A stretch of 21,339 nucleotides of DNA from Coemansia sp. RSA 922. Its lineage: Eukaryota; Kickxellomycota; Kickxellomycetes; Kickxellales; Kickxellaceae. The DNA lies in the NCBI GenBank assembly GCA_027577415.1, contig JANBQS010000313.1, positions 1-21,339 of the forward strand, given 5' to 3'. The notes under the pieces are model-generated. The model searched no databases. It was given only the letters and a program-made list of their open reading frames with translations, and was not told where the DNA came from. The translations under genes and the position numbers were made by a program. Below, piece after piece: positions 8,255 through 16,255 of this stretch. Each line of letters opens with the position of its first letter. Position 1 is the stretch's first letter.

Positions 8255-11200
8255 ATGGCCTTGGTTAATGACCCTGCGTTTTTGATATACCAGTTGCGAG
8301 TATCGTTTCTACGCGCCAATGACCCGACAGGAGAGCGCGTACTGACCTTTAATGACCTTGCAGTGCCACTCACAGGCAGCGGTGCTACACGCGGCAGACA
8401 GGGGAGCGCCCCTTCGCCAATGTCTCCTGCTGCACGGCGTAATACCTCAGCGTCTGAGCTCCGGCAGCAAGTTGCGCAGAACACTGCAGCAAATGCCTAT
8501 ATAATGGCATGCGGTCACTACCCAGAGACGGAGACAGTCGGCAGTCCCGAAATTGACCACAATGAGGGCTACATGTACTCTAGGCCAGCGCCGCGAATGG
8601 CGCACCCAGGCACTGGCATGCGCGGAAAGGATGGTGGAGCCGCACAGCCACCTAGCGCGCGGTATCCTGACGGTAGTGGTGCAGCTGGTCGTACCAAGCG
8701 CACTAACCGAAACGCCAAGGTTGCGCCTACAGGCGAGGGCAGAGAAGAGGTGGTCGGACTTGGTGTTGTGCCTCAGCATCCTGAGATGTTGTTGGACGAG
8801 TATGTTGATCAGGATATTCGCATACCAGCATACGCTGATAGCGGCAGTTCGCCGCCTCAAACATCGAGGCGTAGCTTGGATGTCGTTCGACCTCGACCTC
8901 TGGCCGTAGTTGATGAGGTAGCAGACCCTGGTTCCTTGTCCGATAGTGCTCAGACGCAGGTCTTGTCAGAGCAAGGATGGCCCCCCAAAAATATGCCACC
9001 ACGACGCTCGCTGGACACTATTCAGCGCCCTGATGGCAGCTTGTCGGCACAGCCTCCGGCGTCGCACACTGCTATCAGAGGCGACCGGAAGCGGTACCAG
9101 GGCCATGCAACGAGCAACAGCATAGCGACTATTCGGTTACAGCGGCCCAGCGAATTTCAGCGTAAGGGATCGTCGCGAGACGCGATGGCGCTGGGCATTG
9201 ACTTTGACGTAAAGTCCATGTTTGAGGGTGGCGATCAAGCGGTAACATTTTATGAAGGCTCGCAGCAAACAGCGGCAATTAGTCCAGAGCTCAAGGTCCA
9301 GCAACGGCACCCGCCTAGCTCAAAGACATCGACTGATAGTGCTAGAAGTCAAGATTTCACACTTGACCAGGATCGATTAGACGACAGAGTTGCTGGTGCA
9401 ATGTCGGCTGGCGCTCAAAGGTCCAAGCGGCAAGGGTCGGAGAGCGCATCTCAGTCGTCTACACGAGGAGGTTCTGGGAGCATTGCGCTGCGAGCAAAGC
9501 GCAGTGACGCATCGACAAGGACTTTGCTCACTGGCCAGCGAGAGGACAGCGGATCCACAGCCCCGACGCTTAAACGTAGCGTGACGTTGCCAACAAAGCG
9601 ACCTGGTGCTTACCACTACCAAGGTGGCGCGGCTGGCCAGAAGAGCAAGTGGGTTGGTGGTGCATATGTAGATGCTCAGCGTCAACAGGGCAGCAACCAG
9701 GCCTCCGGGTGGGTGGGCGGAGCTGAGCAGACCAGCTGGGACCAAAGCAGCGACGAGGATGACGATATGACGCCGCTGTCTCGCCGAGGTGCCAGTACGC
9801 ACACATGGTACGGGCCCCGAGCGGGCATCCGACCGATCAGCATGTTCCCGCCTCCTGGAGCCAATGCAGCGTATCCGATCCCGCCCATGCCGCTAATGTT
9901 TGGTGCTGATGACAGCGATGATGACATTGATCTTGAGGGCGACGACGGTTCATCGCGAACGCCTGCGTTGATTGGACTGGGTTTTGGACGCGGTCTGCTG
10001 CGACCGCGAGCTGCTAGTCCGACTCCAAGTGTGCACAGTCGCAGGAATTCCATTATCATGCTGTCGACAGATAAGAAGCGTAGCACCCGACTTCTTCCAA
10101 AGCCAGCGCTGGCTACTTCAGTTCCGGTTTCATCGCCGCTGTTGGCTACTCCAGTGGCATCGGCTGTTTCTGGGGCCAAATACGAGTACCTTACGCAGGA
10201 GTCTAGTGGGTCCCGGCCCAGAGGCATCTCCGATCCAGAGGGTCGTCTGTCAGCGCGTGGCAGTAGGGCTGAGCTGCCAACATTGGCGGCGCTTAGCCCT
10301 AACGCGCGACTTGGCGGTAACAGCGGCAGCATGGAGCCGCTTCGAGCTGCCGACAATAGTACACCACTTGTGTCTGCCCGGGCACTCGACTGGTCGTTCA
10401 AGGGAGCATGTAATGCCGTTAGCATCGGATCAAAGAACCAGGTTGGTGGACTGGCGGATCTGGCCGCCAAATTTGAATATGTGCCACCGTTAACGCCGGC
10501 AAAGTCTGGACTGTCTGCGCTACTGTCGAGCAAGATTGAAATACGACAGAATCCTTTCACTGAGGAGTTTAGCTCCATTGGGAATGCGACTGGTGGCTCC
10601 AGTTTGCTTGGACTCAAGGTGTTTGTCATAGGCGGTAGTGGAGCACAATCGCAACTGCTAAATGTGAAAGTACGCCAGACTGCCACTGTTGAGCAAGTCG
10701 TTGGATTTGCACTTCACCGATATATCGACGATGGCCTTACGCCGCCGCTGGAGCCCGATTTACAAGATATAGTGATGTGGGCGTTGCGTATTGCCGACGA
10801 TGGTGAAGTCGACGACGACTTTCCGGCATTGGATCGCACACGACCGGTGTCGAGCTTTGGCTACGACGAGTTTGCGCTGTGTCTGTCGACTCCCGACCAA
10901 ATCAAGTTGAACGAAGACATTAGAGTGCGCCAGGGTCGCCCGTCGCGCATGGTTCGGCCAAAATCGCTGTTACCAATGGCGTCTGCCACCTCGGCGGCCA
11001 CAACATCTATAATGGCCTCTGTCGATGCTCCAGATAGCGGTGCTAAGCGAAACCTTTATTGCAGAATCATGCATCGCGTGGAAGTGTCAAAGGTGGTGCT
11101 ACAGCCCTCGCGTGCGGCTACTTCCAGTACTGCTGGTATATTTGTTGGTACGCCAGCACATAGTCAACTCGTAAGCCAGCTTCCTGCGCCATTTGGCAAG

Positions 11201-11953
11201 CCGCAGAGGCGGCCATCATCGCCTGGATCCGGTTCATCAGCAATGTATGAGTCACGCCTGTTCAAGATCCGCGTTTTGGACGAACCTCAGTCGGCTGAGG
11301 CCTTGCGCACGACAACGGTGGAGACTGATAGCAGCGCCACAATAGACATGGTTCTGGCGCTGGTGTGCCGCAAGAAGCAGTTTTCTGAAGATCGATATGC
11401 GCTGGGTGTACTCGAAGACAACGTGTTTATTGCGCTCGATGCTGACATGCGCGTTTGGCAAATACCGCTTGGCATTGAACTGTGCTTGCAAAAGATCGGT
11501 GCAACATTGCTAGTACCAGAGCCAAACGACCGTGTACCGCGCTGGTCAACAGACGGCGGTGTGTCGGGTGCGCTAATGTCTGGAACAGCAAGGACATCGG
11601 CGGTAGATGGCAATGGGGCAGACTCTTCGTCGGTATACCACACGTTCCGCGTCATTCGGCGTGCACAGATGTTTACGCGCCATGAGAGGTCGTTGGTTAT
11701 TGACGGCGATGTGGTTACACTAATGTCATCGGACCATCGCATTGAGACGGCCAAGACACTGACATTTCATATCAGTAACATCGTTTGCCAACGCAACCAA
11801 AAGTCGCCCAAAAAGCTCCGACTGTTTATATCGCGTCGAGGCAGCACGGGCGTAAAGTCTATTGATCTGGAGGCTATGACCGAAGAAGACGCCACGCAAA
11901 TCTGCAATATTCTTTTTCAGCTACACGACCAATACGTAAGTAATGGTGTGTAG
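8255..11953 (+). CDS. SIN1: TORC2 subunit SIN1/AVO1
   Basis: A 1232-residue scaffold of TOR complex 2 that presents AGC kinases to TOR at the plasma membrane. The N-terminus (MALVNDPAFLIYQLRVSFLR) fits fungal AVO1/SIN1. Three conserved domains sit at the C-terminal end: CRIM at about 782-887 (MWALRIADDGEVDDDFPALDR), a Ras-binding-like ubiquitin fold at about 1000-1090, and a SIN1-type PH domain at about 1128-1228. Roughly 780 residues before CRIM are low-complexity and Ser/Arg/Gly-rich, with RRSLD occurring twice (about 205 and 250), which could be phosphorylated by basophilic kinases. I chose ATG 8255 because it matches family N-termini. An in-frame ATG at 8123 would add 44 residues, including a hydrophobic run, encoded by T-rich leader-like DNA. 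BUD13 follows 138 bp downstream. Confidence 0.93.
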   Translation: MALVNDPAFLIYQLRVSFLRANDPTGERVLTFNDLAVPLTGSGATRGRQGSAPSPMSPAARRNTSASELRQQVAQNTAANAYIMACGHYPETETVGSPEIDHNEGYMYSRPAPRMAHPGTGMRGKDGGAAQPPSARYPDGSGAAGRTKRTNRNAKVAPTGEGREEVVGLGVVPQHPEMLLDEYVDQDIRIPAYADSGSSPPQTSRRSLDVVRPRPLAVVDEVADPGSLSDSAQTQVLSEQGWPPKNMPPRRSLDTIQRPDGSLSAQPPASHTAIRGDRKRYQGHATSNSIATIRLQRPSEFQRKGSSRDAMALGIDFDVKSMFEGGDQAVTFYEGSQQTAAISPELKVQQRHPPSSKTSTDSARSQDFTLDQDRLDDRVAGAMSAGAQRSKRQGSESASQSSTRGGSGSIALRAKRSDASTRTLLTGQREDSGSTAPTLKRSVTLPTKRPGAYHYQGGAAGQKSKWVGGAYVDAQRQQGSNQASGWVGGAEQTSWDQSSDEDDDMTPLSRRGASTHTWYGPRAGIRPISMFPPPGANAAYPIPPMPLMFGADDSDDDIDLEGDDGSSRTPALIGLGFGRGLLRPRAASPTPSVHSRRNSIIMLSTDKKRSTRLLPKPALATSVPVSSPLLATPVASAVSGAKYEYLTQESSGSRPRGISDPEGRLSARGSRAELPTLAALSPNARLGGNSGSMEPLRAADNSTPLVSARALDWSFKGACNAVSIGSKNQVGGLADLAAKFEYVPPLTPAKSGLSALLSSKIEIRQNPFTEEFSSIGNATGGSSLLGLKVFVIGGSGAQSQLLNVKVRQTATVEQVVGFALHRYIDDGLTPPLEPDLQDIVMWALRIADDGEVDDDFPALDRTRPVSSFGYDEFALCLSTPDQIKLNEDIRVRQGRPSRMVRPKSLLPMASATSAATTSIMASVDAPDSGAKRNLYCRIMHRVEVSKVVLQPSRAATSSTAGIFVGTPAHSQLVSQLPAPFGKPQRRPSSPGSGSSAMYESRLFKIRVLDEPQSAEALRTTTVETDSSATIDMVLALVCRKKQFSEDRYALGVLEDNVFIALDADMRVWQIPLGIELCLQKIGATLLVPEPNDRVPRWSTDGGVSGALMSGTARTSAVDGNGADSSSVYHTFRVIRRAQMFTRHERSLVIDGDVVTLMSSDHRIETAKTLTFHISNIVCQRNQKSPKKLRLFISRRGSTGVKSIDLEAMTEEDATQICNILFQLHDQYVSNGV

Positions 11954-12091
11954 AGGCCAAATGTCTTTTTGATATTTGCCCATATTGAACCTCCCTGTGT
12001 ATGATCGCATGACCTTTTTGGCGCTAATTGAGAGCGAATACAAACTATCAACCGGCATATTGTAATATTTCTGTTCTTTCTATTATGCGAT

Positions 12092-13201
12092 ATGGCTTTG
12101 GACGACTACTTGGCAAAGCACTACGGGGATGTGCCCAAGAAAGAGCGCAAGAGCAAAAGCAAAGCAGACAAGCGACATGCTCAAACGGCGAGTAAGTACG
12201 GCGTGAGCATTATTGATGACAACGAGGATGACTGGGGAGTTTCTGCATCAGATACACATGGTCGATCCAAGTCAAAGGATAAAGAAGAGCCGGAGCCAGC
12301 AGCAGCTCCGAGATTCAAGCCGACAGAGAGCTCTTGGCGCACAGTGCGACCGGCAAAATCTGGGCCATTAGACGACGTTTTGGGCCACTCCAATACACCT
12401 GGCGGTGATGCCTTTGACATTGACGAGGATGAGCGGCCGGCGATTGCTGAGGGAGCCGAGCTAGTAGCCGAGTATGCATTACAGCGCCAGAAAGAAGACG
12501 ATGAAAGACGCGAAAGGCGCCGAGAAAGGCAAAAGGCAAAGTTAGAAGTCGCTACTGCTATCGACTCTAGCAAACCCGCCCATATGCCCGAGAAAGAGCG
12601 CTCGCCATCTCCCGAGCCCATGCGCTACGGGCTTCAGACAGCCAGTGTTATCAAGGAGGATGCCGATCGTGCGCAGGAGCGGTACTTGCGCAAACTGCGC
12701 GAGACAGGCGATGAGAAAAGCGGCCGCGGCGCAGAGACCATCTATCGTGATGCAAAGACGGGCAAGAAATTGGATATTGACCAAGTCAGAAAAGAAGAGG
12801 CGGAGAGTCGACAAGACCAAGAGCGGCGCCGTCAGATGCAGAAAGAGTGGAACAAGGGTCTCGTTCAGCAGCGCGAAAAGTTGGAAGAGCTCCAGTTAAT
12901 CGAACAAATGCGCGCTGCTGGTGGCAGCCTGGATAACAGTCGGGAGCGGGACACAGAGCAGCGTGCAAAGGAGCACTGGAACGATCCAGCGCTAAAGTTC
13001 TTGGAGAACAAAAAGACCAACAAAACAGAGTACCCGCAGTATTCTGGATATGCACCGCCCAATCGATTCGGTATTCGCCCTGGTTACCGGTGGGATGGAG
13101 TCGATAGATCGAATGGCTTTGAAAAGGATTCATTCAAGCGACAGGCCAGCGCTTCTGCCAGAAAAACTGAAGAGTACTCTCACTCGGTCGCTGACTGGTA
13201 G
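12092..13201 (+). CDS. BUD13: Pre-mRNA splicing factor Bud13/Cwc26 (RES complex)
   Basis: A 369-residue nuclear protein. With Snu17 and Pml1 it forms the RES (retention and splicing) complex on the activated spliceosome. The N-terminus (MALDDYLAKHYGDVPKKERK) and C-terminal signature (YSGYAPPNRFGIRPGYRWDG, from about 317) are hallmarks of the family. The conserved block TIYRDAKTGKKLDI (about 217-230) precedes a long charged helix (about 230-275) ending in LEELQLIEQMR. The middle is charged and probably disordered, including an Arg/Glu-rich helix at about 130-150. The ATG at 12092 gives the expected N-terminus. It is convergent with the transporter gene, with only 16 bp between stop codons. Confidence 0.95.
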   Translation: MALDDYLAKHYGDVPKKERKSKSKADKRHAQTASKYGVSIIDDNEDDWGVSASDTHGRSKSKDKEEPEPAAAPRFKPTESSWRTVRPAKSGPLDDVLGHSNTPGGDAFDIDEDERPAIAEGAELVAEYALQRQKEDDERRERRRERQKAKLEVATAIDSSKPAHMPEKERSPSPEPMRYGLQTASVIKEDADRAQERYLRKLRETGDEKSGRGAETIYRDAKTGKKLDIDQVRKEEAESRQDQERRRQMQKEWNKGLVQQREKLEELQLIEQMRAAGGSLDNSRERDTEQRAKEHWNDPALKFLENKKTNKTEYPQYSGYAPPNRFGIRPGYRWDGVDRSNGFEKDSFKRQASASARKTEEYSHSVADW

Positions 13202-13211
13202 CTAGGACATA

Positions 13212-13217
13212 TTTATT
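13212..13217 (-). terminator. Polyadenylation signal for the MCT-like transporter
   Basis: AATAAA on the minus strand directly follows the transporter stop codon and lies in the 16-bp gap to BUD13. If used, the transporter mRNA would end inside the BUD13 coding region, giving antisense-overlapping 3' ends. Confidence 0.4.
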
Positions 13218-14537
13218 TCATACCTTGCTGAAGATCTTCTTTGAATATAGCGTGCGGTTGACCAGTGCCAAGACAAATGCTGCTAGCCATAGGCTGCCAG
13301 CATATGTGCTCACGGCAATAAAGTCGCTGCCATGACCAGGCCTTTCCAACATTGCATTAGCTACAGGAGATCCCGCCCATGAGCCGGCTGCCGAAACTGT
13401 GAGGATAACTCCCGATATGCTTGCCAATCTGTCAACTCCGAATAGTTTTGCTGCCACCAGTGGGGCCAACGCCCAGTAACCACCTGTGCCGAACCCGTAG
13501 AATATGCTCATAACAACGCCCATGCAAACATTAGTGGCAAATGGCCATAAAAGCAAGCACGAAAGCGATGTAACTCCGAGACCAAGAATCAGCGAGTTGA
13601 GTACGCCAAAGTGGTCAGCAGTAAACCCAGTGATTATCCGGCCTAACAACGAGGCCCCATTGGAAACAGCAATGAGGACCGAGGCGGTCTGAGAGCTAAT
13701 TCCCTTGGCTACCCAGAACTCGGGAAGAAATGCGTATGGAATAATGTATCCAGCAACGACAAGGAACACCATGCCTGCGTTGGTAGCAAACCTCAAGTCC
13801 CCGAATGCACGCCAGTCAAAGTTACTAAACGACCTGGTCTTGTCTTGGAAGGGCACACGCGTATAATAGCACGCGATAGAGCCCAGTACCATGATGTAGG
13901 TGGCAGAAACGCGCAGGCTCCACTCGACGCCAACGCGGTGAACAAGGAACTCAGTCAGGGGCGCAATGACCAAACCACCAGCACCAGCACCAGTCACAGC
14001 CAACCCAGTGGCAAGACCACGCCGCTTTTTGAACCAGCGTGCAGGCGCTGCAGACGATGGGCCAAACACCAATCCGACACCCAAGCCAAATAAGGCGCCC
14101 TCGGTAAGGCACAGTTGCCAGGGTTCCTCACAGAACGAGGCAAGCAGCTGTCCCAGCGCCATGGCCAATACTCCAACAAAGCAGAGCTTGCGATACGACC
14201 ACACCTCGGCTAGCCATCCAGCAAGCATTCCCCAGAGATATAGGCTAAAGAACATCAATGTGCCGGTATAACTGAGCATCCTTATCTTGGATGTTTCACC
14301 AGCGTATACGTTTGCAGCCAGATACTGTCGCTGCACGCCCCATGAGTTTACCACACCGCATGAGAGGCCCTGCAGCACAAAGCAGCCGACTATAACTGCG
14401 TAACGCGTGTAAGCAGGAAACCCCGATCTTGGATCGAGGTCACTGCTCACGGTGTCTTCTGTTGGTTGAGCTTCAATGTCCGACGACTCTATCGTAGTCT
14501 TGTGTACTGTACAATCACTCTGCTTTTCGAGGGTCAT
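13218..14537 (-). CDS. MFS transporter, monocarboxylate (MCT/SLC16) type
   Basis: A 439-residue membrane transporter with a 40-residue hydrophilic, cytosolic N-terminus and about 12 hydrophobic helices. RYAVIVGCFVLQGLSCGVVNSWGV (shown in part) matches the first-helix region of fungal monocarboxylate-transporter-like permeases, and ARWFKKRRGLATGL followed by a Gly-rich GAGAGG (about 166-188) is the family motif between helices 4 and 5. FGLGVGLVFGP and TGFTADHFG fit as well. Substrate cannot be told from sequence: monocarboxylates, and in some fungi riboflavin or other metabolites, are known for relatives. It ends in KKIFSKV. The ATG at 14537 is the first in frame. It borders the gene-poor stretch 14538-16255 and converges on BUD13. 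Confidence 0.88.
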   Translation of the reverse strand: MTLEKQSDCTVHKTTIESSDIEAQPTEDTVSSDLDPRSGFPAYTRYAVIVGCFVLQGLSCGVVNSWGVQRQYLAANVYAGETSKIRMLSYTGTLMFFSLYLWGMLAGWLAEVWSYRKLCFVGVLAMALGQLLASFCEEPWQLCLTEGALFGLGVGLVFGPSSAAPARWFKKRRGLATGLAVTGAGAGGLVIAPLTEFLVHRVGVEWSLRVSATYIMVLGSIACYYTRVPFQDKTRSFSNFDWRAFGDLRFATNAGMVFLVVAGYIIPYAFLPEFWVAKGISSQTASVLIAVSNGASLLGRIITGFTADHFGVLNSLILGLGVTSLSCLLLWPFATNVCMGVVMSIFYGFGTGGYWALAPLVAAKLFGVDRLASISGVILTVSAAGSWAGSPVANAMLERPGHGSDFIAVSTYAGSLWLAAFVLALVNRTLYSKKIFSKV

Positions 14538-15216
14538 TGCTCAAAATATCAAACGAAATGATGGAGGTGGCGGCTGTAGAATACAAAAGTAGCTTAAATA
14601 AAAATAGACGTGTAAGGTGTTACGTAGGAGATGACGGCGTTGGTTTTCACACATAAACGACAATTCGGTTACAGGAAAGAATACCGCTACCTCTCTCAAA
14701 CTCTCCCCCATCCTGTAATGCTGAAAGGTAGAGTATTCACAACCAACGCCGCTTAGGAGACATGACCCGCGCAACAATTGGTATTTAGACAACTTATTGC
14801 TGGGAACATTGGCGCGAGAGGCTTGATTGCCTCCGAGCAATGCTTTGTTGGACGCAGCCACAAGCTTTGATCGCCACAACTTTTTTGGAGTACAGGGATG
14901 TGAGGAATATAGTTTGATGTTTTCCGCCAAGAATAACTGGCCCAATACCAACAAAGACGCGCGGAACAATAGTATACACCCTCCATGAGGCGTAGCCACA
15001 AGGCCAGCAATCACAGTGGCTCAACATTGTTTATTTTACAGGTATCAACTAAAGGAACTCCATGTCAAGTCTATGCACGAGTTCTTGGACACAAAATACA
15101 ATTAACAATATGTTCACGGTATATATTATAAAAAAAGGTGTATGGCGAGAGCTAAGAATATCTACATGTCCGACAAGGCAGTTGTTGACCAAAGTGCAAG
15201 GGTTTTACTGGCCATT
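14538..15216. other. Gene-poor region upstream of transporter
   Basis: About 680 bp without a supported gene. All three minus-strand frames are open for some distance between about 14753 and 15027, but none begins with a convincing start or resembles a family outright. An 11-bp perfect inverted repeat (CGGCGTTGGTT at 14635-14645 and AACCAACGCCG at 14741-14751) brackets about 95 bp upstream of the transporter. A weak resemblance to the transporter's own C-terminus is discussed in the findings. Confidence 0.5.
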
Positions 15217-15477
15217 TTACATGCGCATTTGGACGACATGTGTGGGGTTAGCCTTGGTACTAGAGTAGTTGCCGTAAAAGTAGCTTAGGACTTCTTCGGC
15301 ACTGCCACCGTTGGATGCTGATAACATGGATTGTTTGCTTTGGCTGTTGTCGGAAGAGTATACAGTAGTAGCGATCGATTCGGCAATACTGCTTGTATCT
15401 GAAGAGCTGTGTGTGATGGGGCGACTGTTGCTATTGTGCTTGAAAAGGCGAGCGAGAGCTGTCTTGGCGGCGTTCAT
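15217..15477 (-). CDS. Small Ser-rich protein, unrecognised (possible gene)
   Basis: An 86-residue open frame with ATG at 15477 and a TATAAAAA box 112 bp upstream on the same strand. Composition is Ser/Thr/Asn-rich in the middle (about 15-58), with a basic start (ALARLFKH) and a Tyr-rich segment (EEVLSYFYGNYSS, about 61-73). I recognise no family, see no signal peptide and no membrane segment. Support for coding is the good TATA box and a protein-like start; against it are the short length and low-complexity middle. It lies in the gene-poor region and is divergent from the 214-residue orphan gene. Confidence 0.42.
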   Translation of the reverse strand: MNAAKTALARLFKHNSNSRPITHSSSDTSSIAESIATTVYSSDNSQSKQSMLSASNGGSAEEVLSYFYGNYSSTKANPTHVVQMRM

Positions 15478-15588
15478 CGTAGTAGTCTCTGGAGTAAATG
15501 GCGGATAGTGGTTACTGTTGCGTGCGAGAATAGTGATAGTGTTGAGTATGATGAGTGGAACTCAAGCCGTAAACCAGTGGCTCTATCC

Positions 15589-15596
15589 TTTTTATA
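15589..15596 (-). promoter_or_regulatory. TATA box for small Ser-rich gene
   Basis: TATAAAAA on the minus strand, 112 bp upstream of the ATG at 15477. It is a near-consensus TATA box at a usual fungal distance. Confidence 0.5.
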
Positions 15597-15851
15597 CTGG
15601 ATGGGTTGGTAGATTTCTTGGCATCGTTGTTTTTTTTTTCTTCTCTTCCATACCATAGCGCAAACTGTGGCCGCAGCAAAAAGTACTCAAAGACAATGGA
15701 ATTTTCATGCAAAGGTGTAACCAAATGGACATGGTGTTGAGGATTTACACCCATCCTCCCCAACTCAAAGCCAAATTTGGTACTTCGGCTGAAATAAATA
15801 GAAGGGGAAAAAAGCAATGTGATTATCCACCTGGGTGCCTGCGGTTAGATA

Positions 15852-15857
15852 CACGTG
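15852..15857. promoter_or_regulatory. CACGTG E-box in orphan-gene promoter region
   Basis: A CACGTG palindrome with symmetrical flanks (ACACGTGT) in the divergent region between the two unrecognised genes. Confidence 0.4.
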
Positions 15858-16046
15858 TAGCAATGAAAAATAATAAGACTAGCAAATATTTGAGATTTCC
15901 CACTGCTGCAACCAAGTGCAAATCACCCCTGGCTCGAAAATTTTTTTATTTGAAACCGCAGCCATGCTTGGCATTCTCGCTGCGGCTTCGGAGAAAATCG
16001 GAGTCTGGTTGAGTAATGTTTGAAAGTATCGCATGTCTTTCACTCT

Positions 16047-16079
16047 GCGTCACCTTTTTGGCAAAGAATAAAGTGACGC
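16047..16079. promoter_or_regulatory. Inverted CRE-like half-sites
   Basis: GCGTCAC (16047-16053) and its exact inverse GTGACGC (16073-16079), separated by 19 bp, each carry the TGACG half-site bound by ATF/CREB-type bZIP factors. They lie about 100-130 bp upstream of the TATA box of the orphan gene. Confidence 0.4.
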
Positions 16080-16176
16080 CAGTATTACTCGCTGCATCTA
16101 CATAAAGCTGACAATATCTTATGTCATCGAGATCACAGAGTATCACATGTTGGTTGACTGAAGGGCGCACCCAGCA

Positions 16177-16184
16177 TATAAAAG
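16177..16184 (+). promoter_or_regulatory. TATA box for the 214-residue orphan gene
   Basis: TATAAAAG lies 79 bp before ATG 16256. It is one of the two best TATA boxes in the window; the housekeeping genes here mostly lack one at this spacing, which suggests regulated expression. Confidence 0.6.
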
Positions 16185-16255
16185 CAGTGAATTTCGCTGC
16201 TATACGAGAAAGAAAAAACACACTCACCATCTATACTAGGGCATTTTATTCCAGC

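Larger units (their letters stand above)
15478..16255. promoter_or_regulatory. Divergent intergenic region of two orphan genes
   Basis: A 778-bp AT-rich stretch with no supported gene. It holds TATA boxes at both ends (15589-15596 minus, 16177-16184 plus), a CACGTG E-box (15852-15857), a stem-loop-capable palindrome (15956-15985) and an inverted pair GCGTCAC (16047-16053) / GTGACGC (16073-16079). This is much more recognisable regulatory structure than in the other intergenic regions to its right. Confidence 0.5.

Noticed and set aside
9682..10686. 334-residue minus-strand open frame
   Set aside because: Antisense shadow of SIN1; the sense frame is supported by conserved CRIM, RBD and PH domains and by continuous coding through this part.
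14541..15014. 157-residue minus-strand open frame
   Set aside because: It lacks an ATG at its start, runs into the transporter's promoter and is not family-like as a whole; only a possible relic is discussed.
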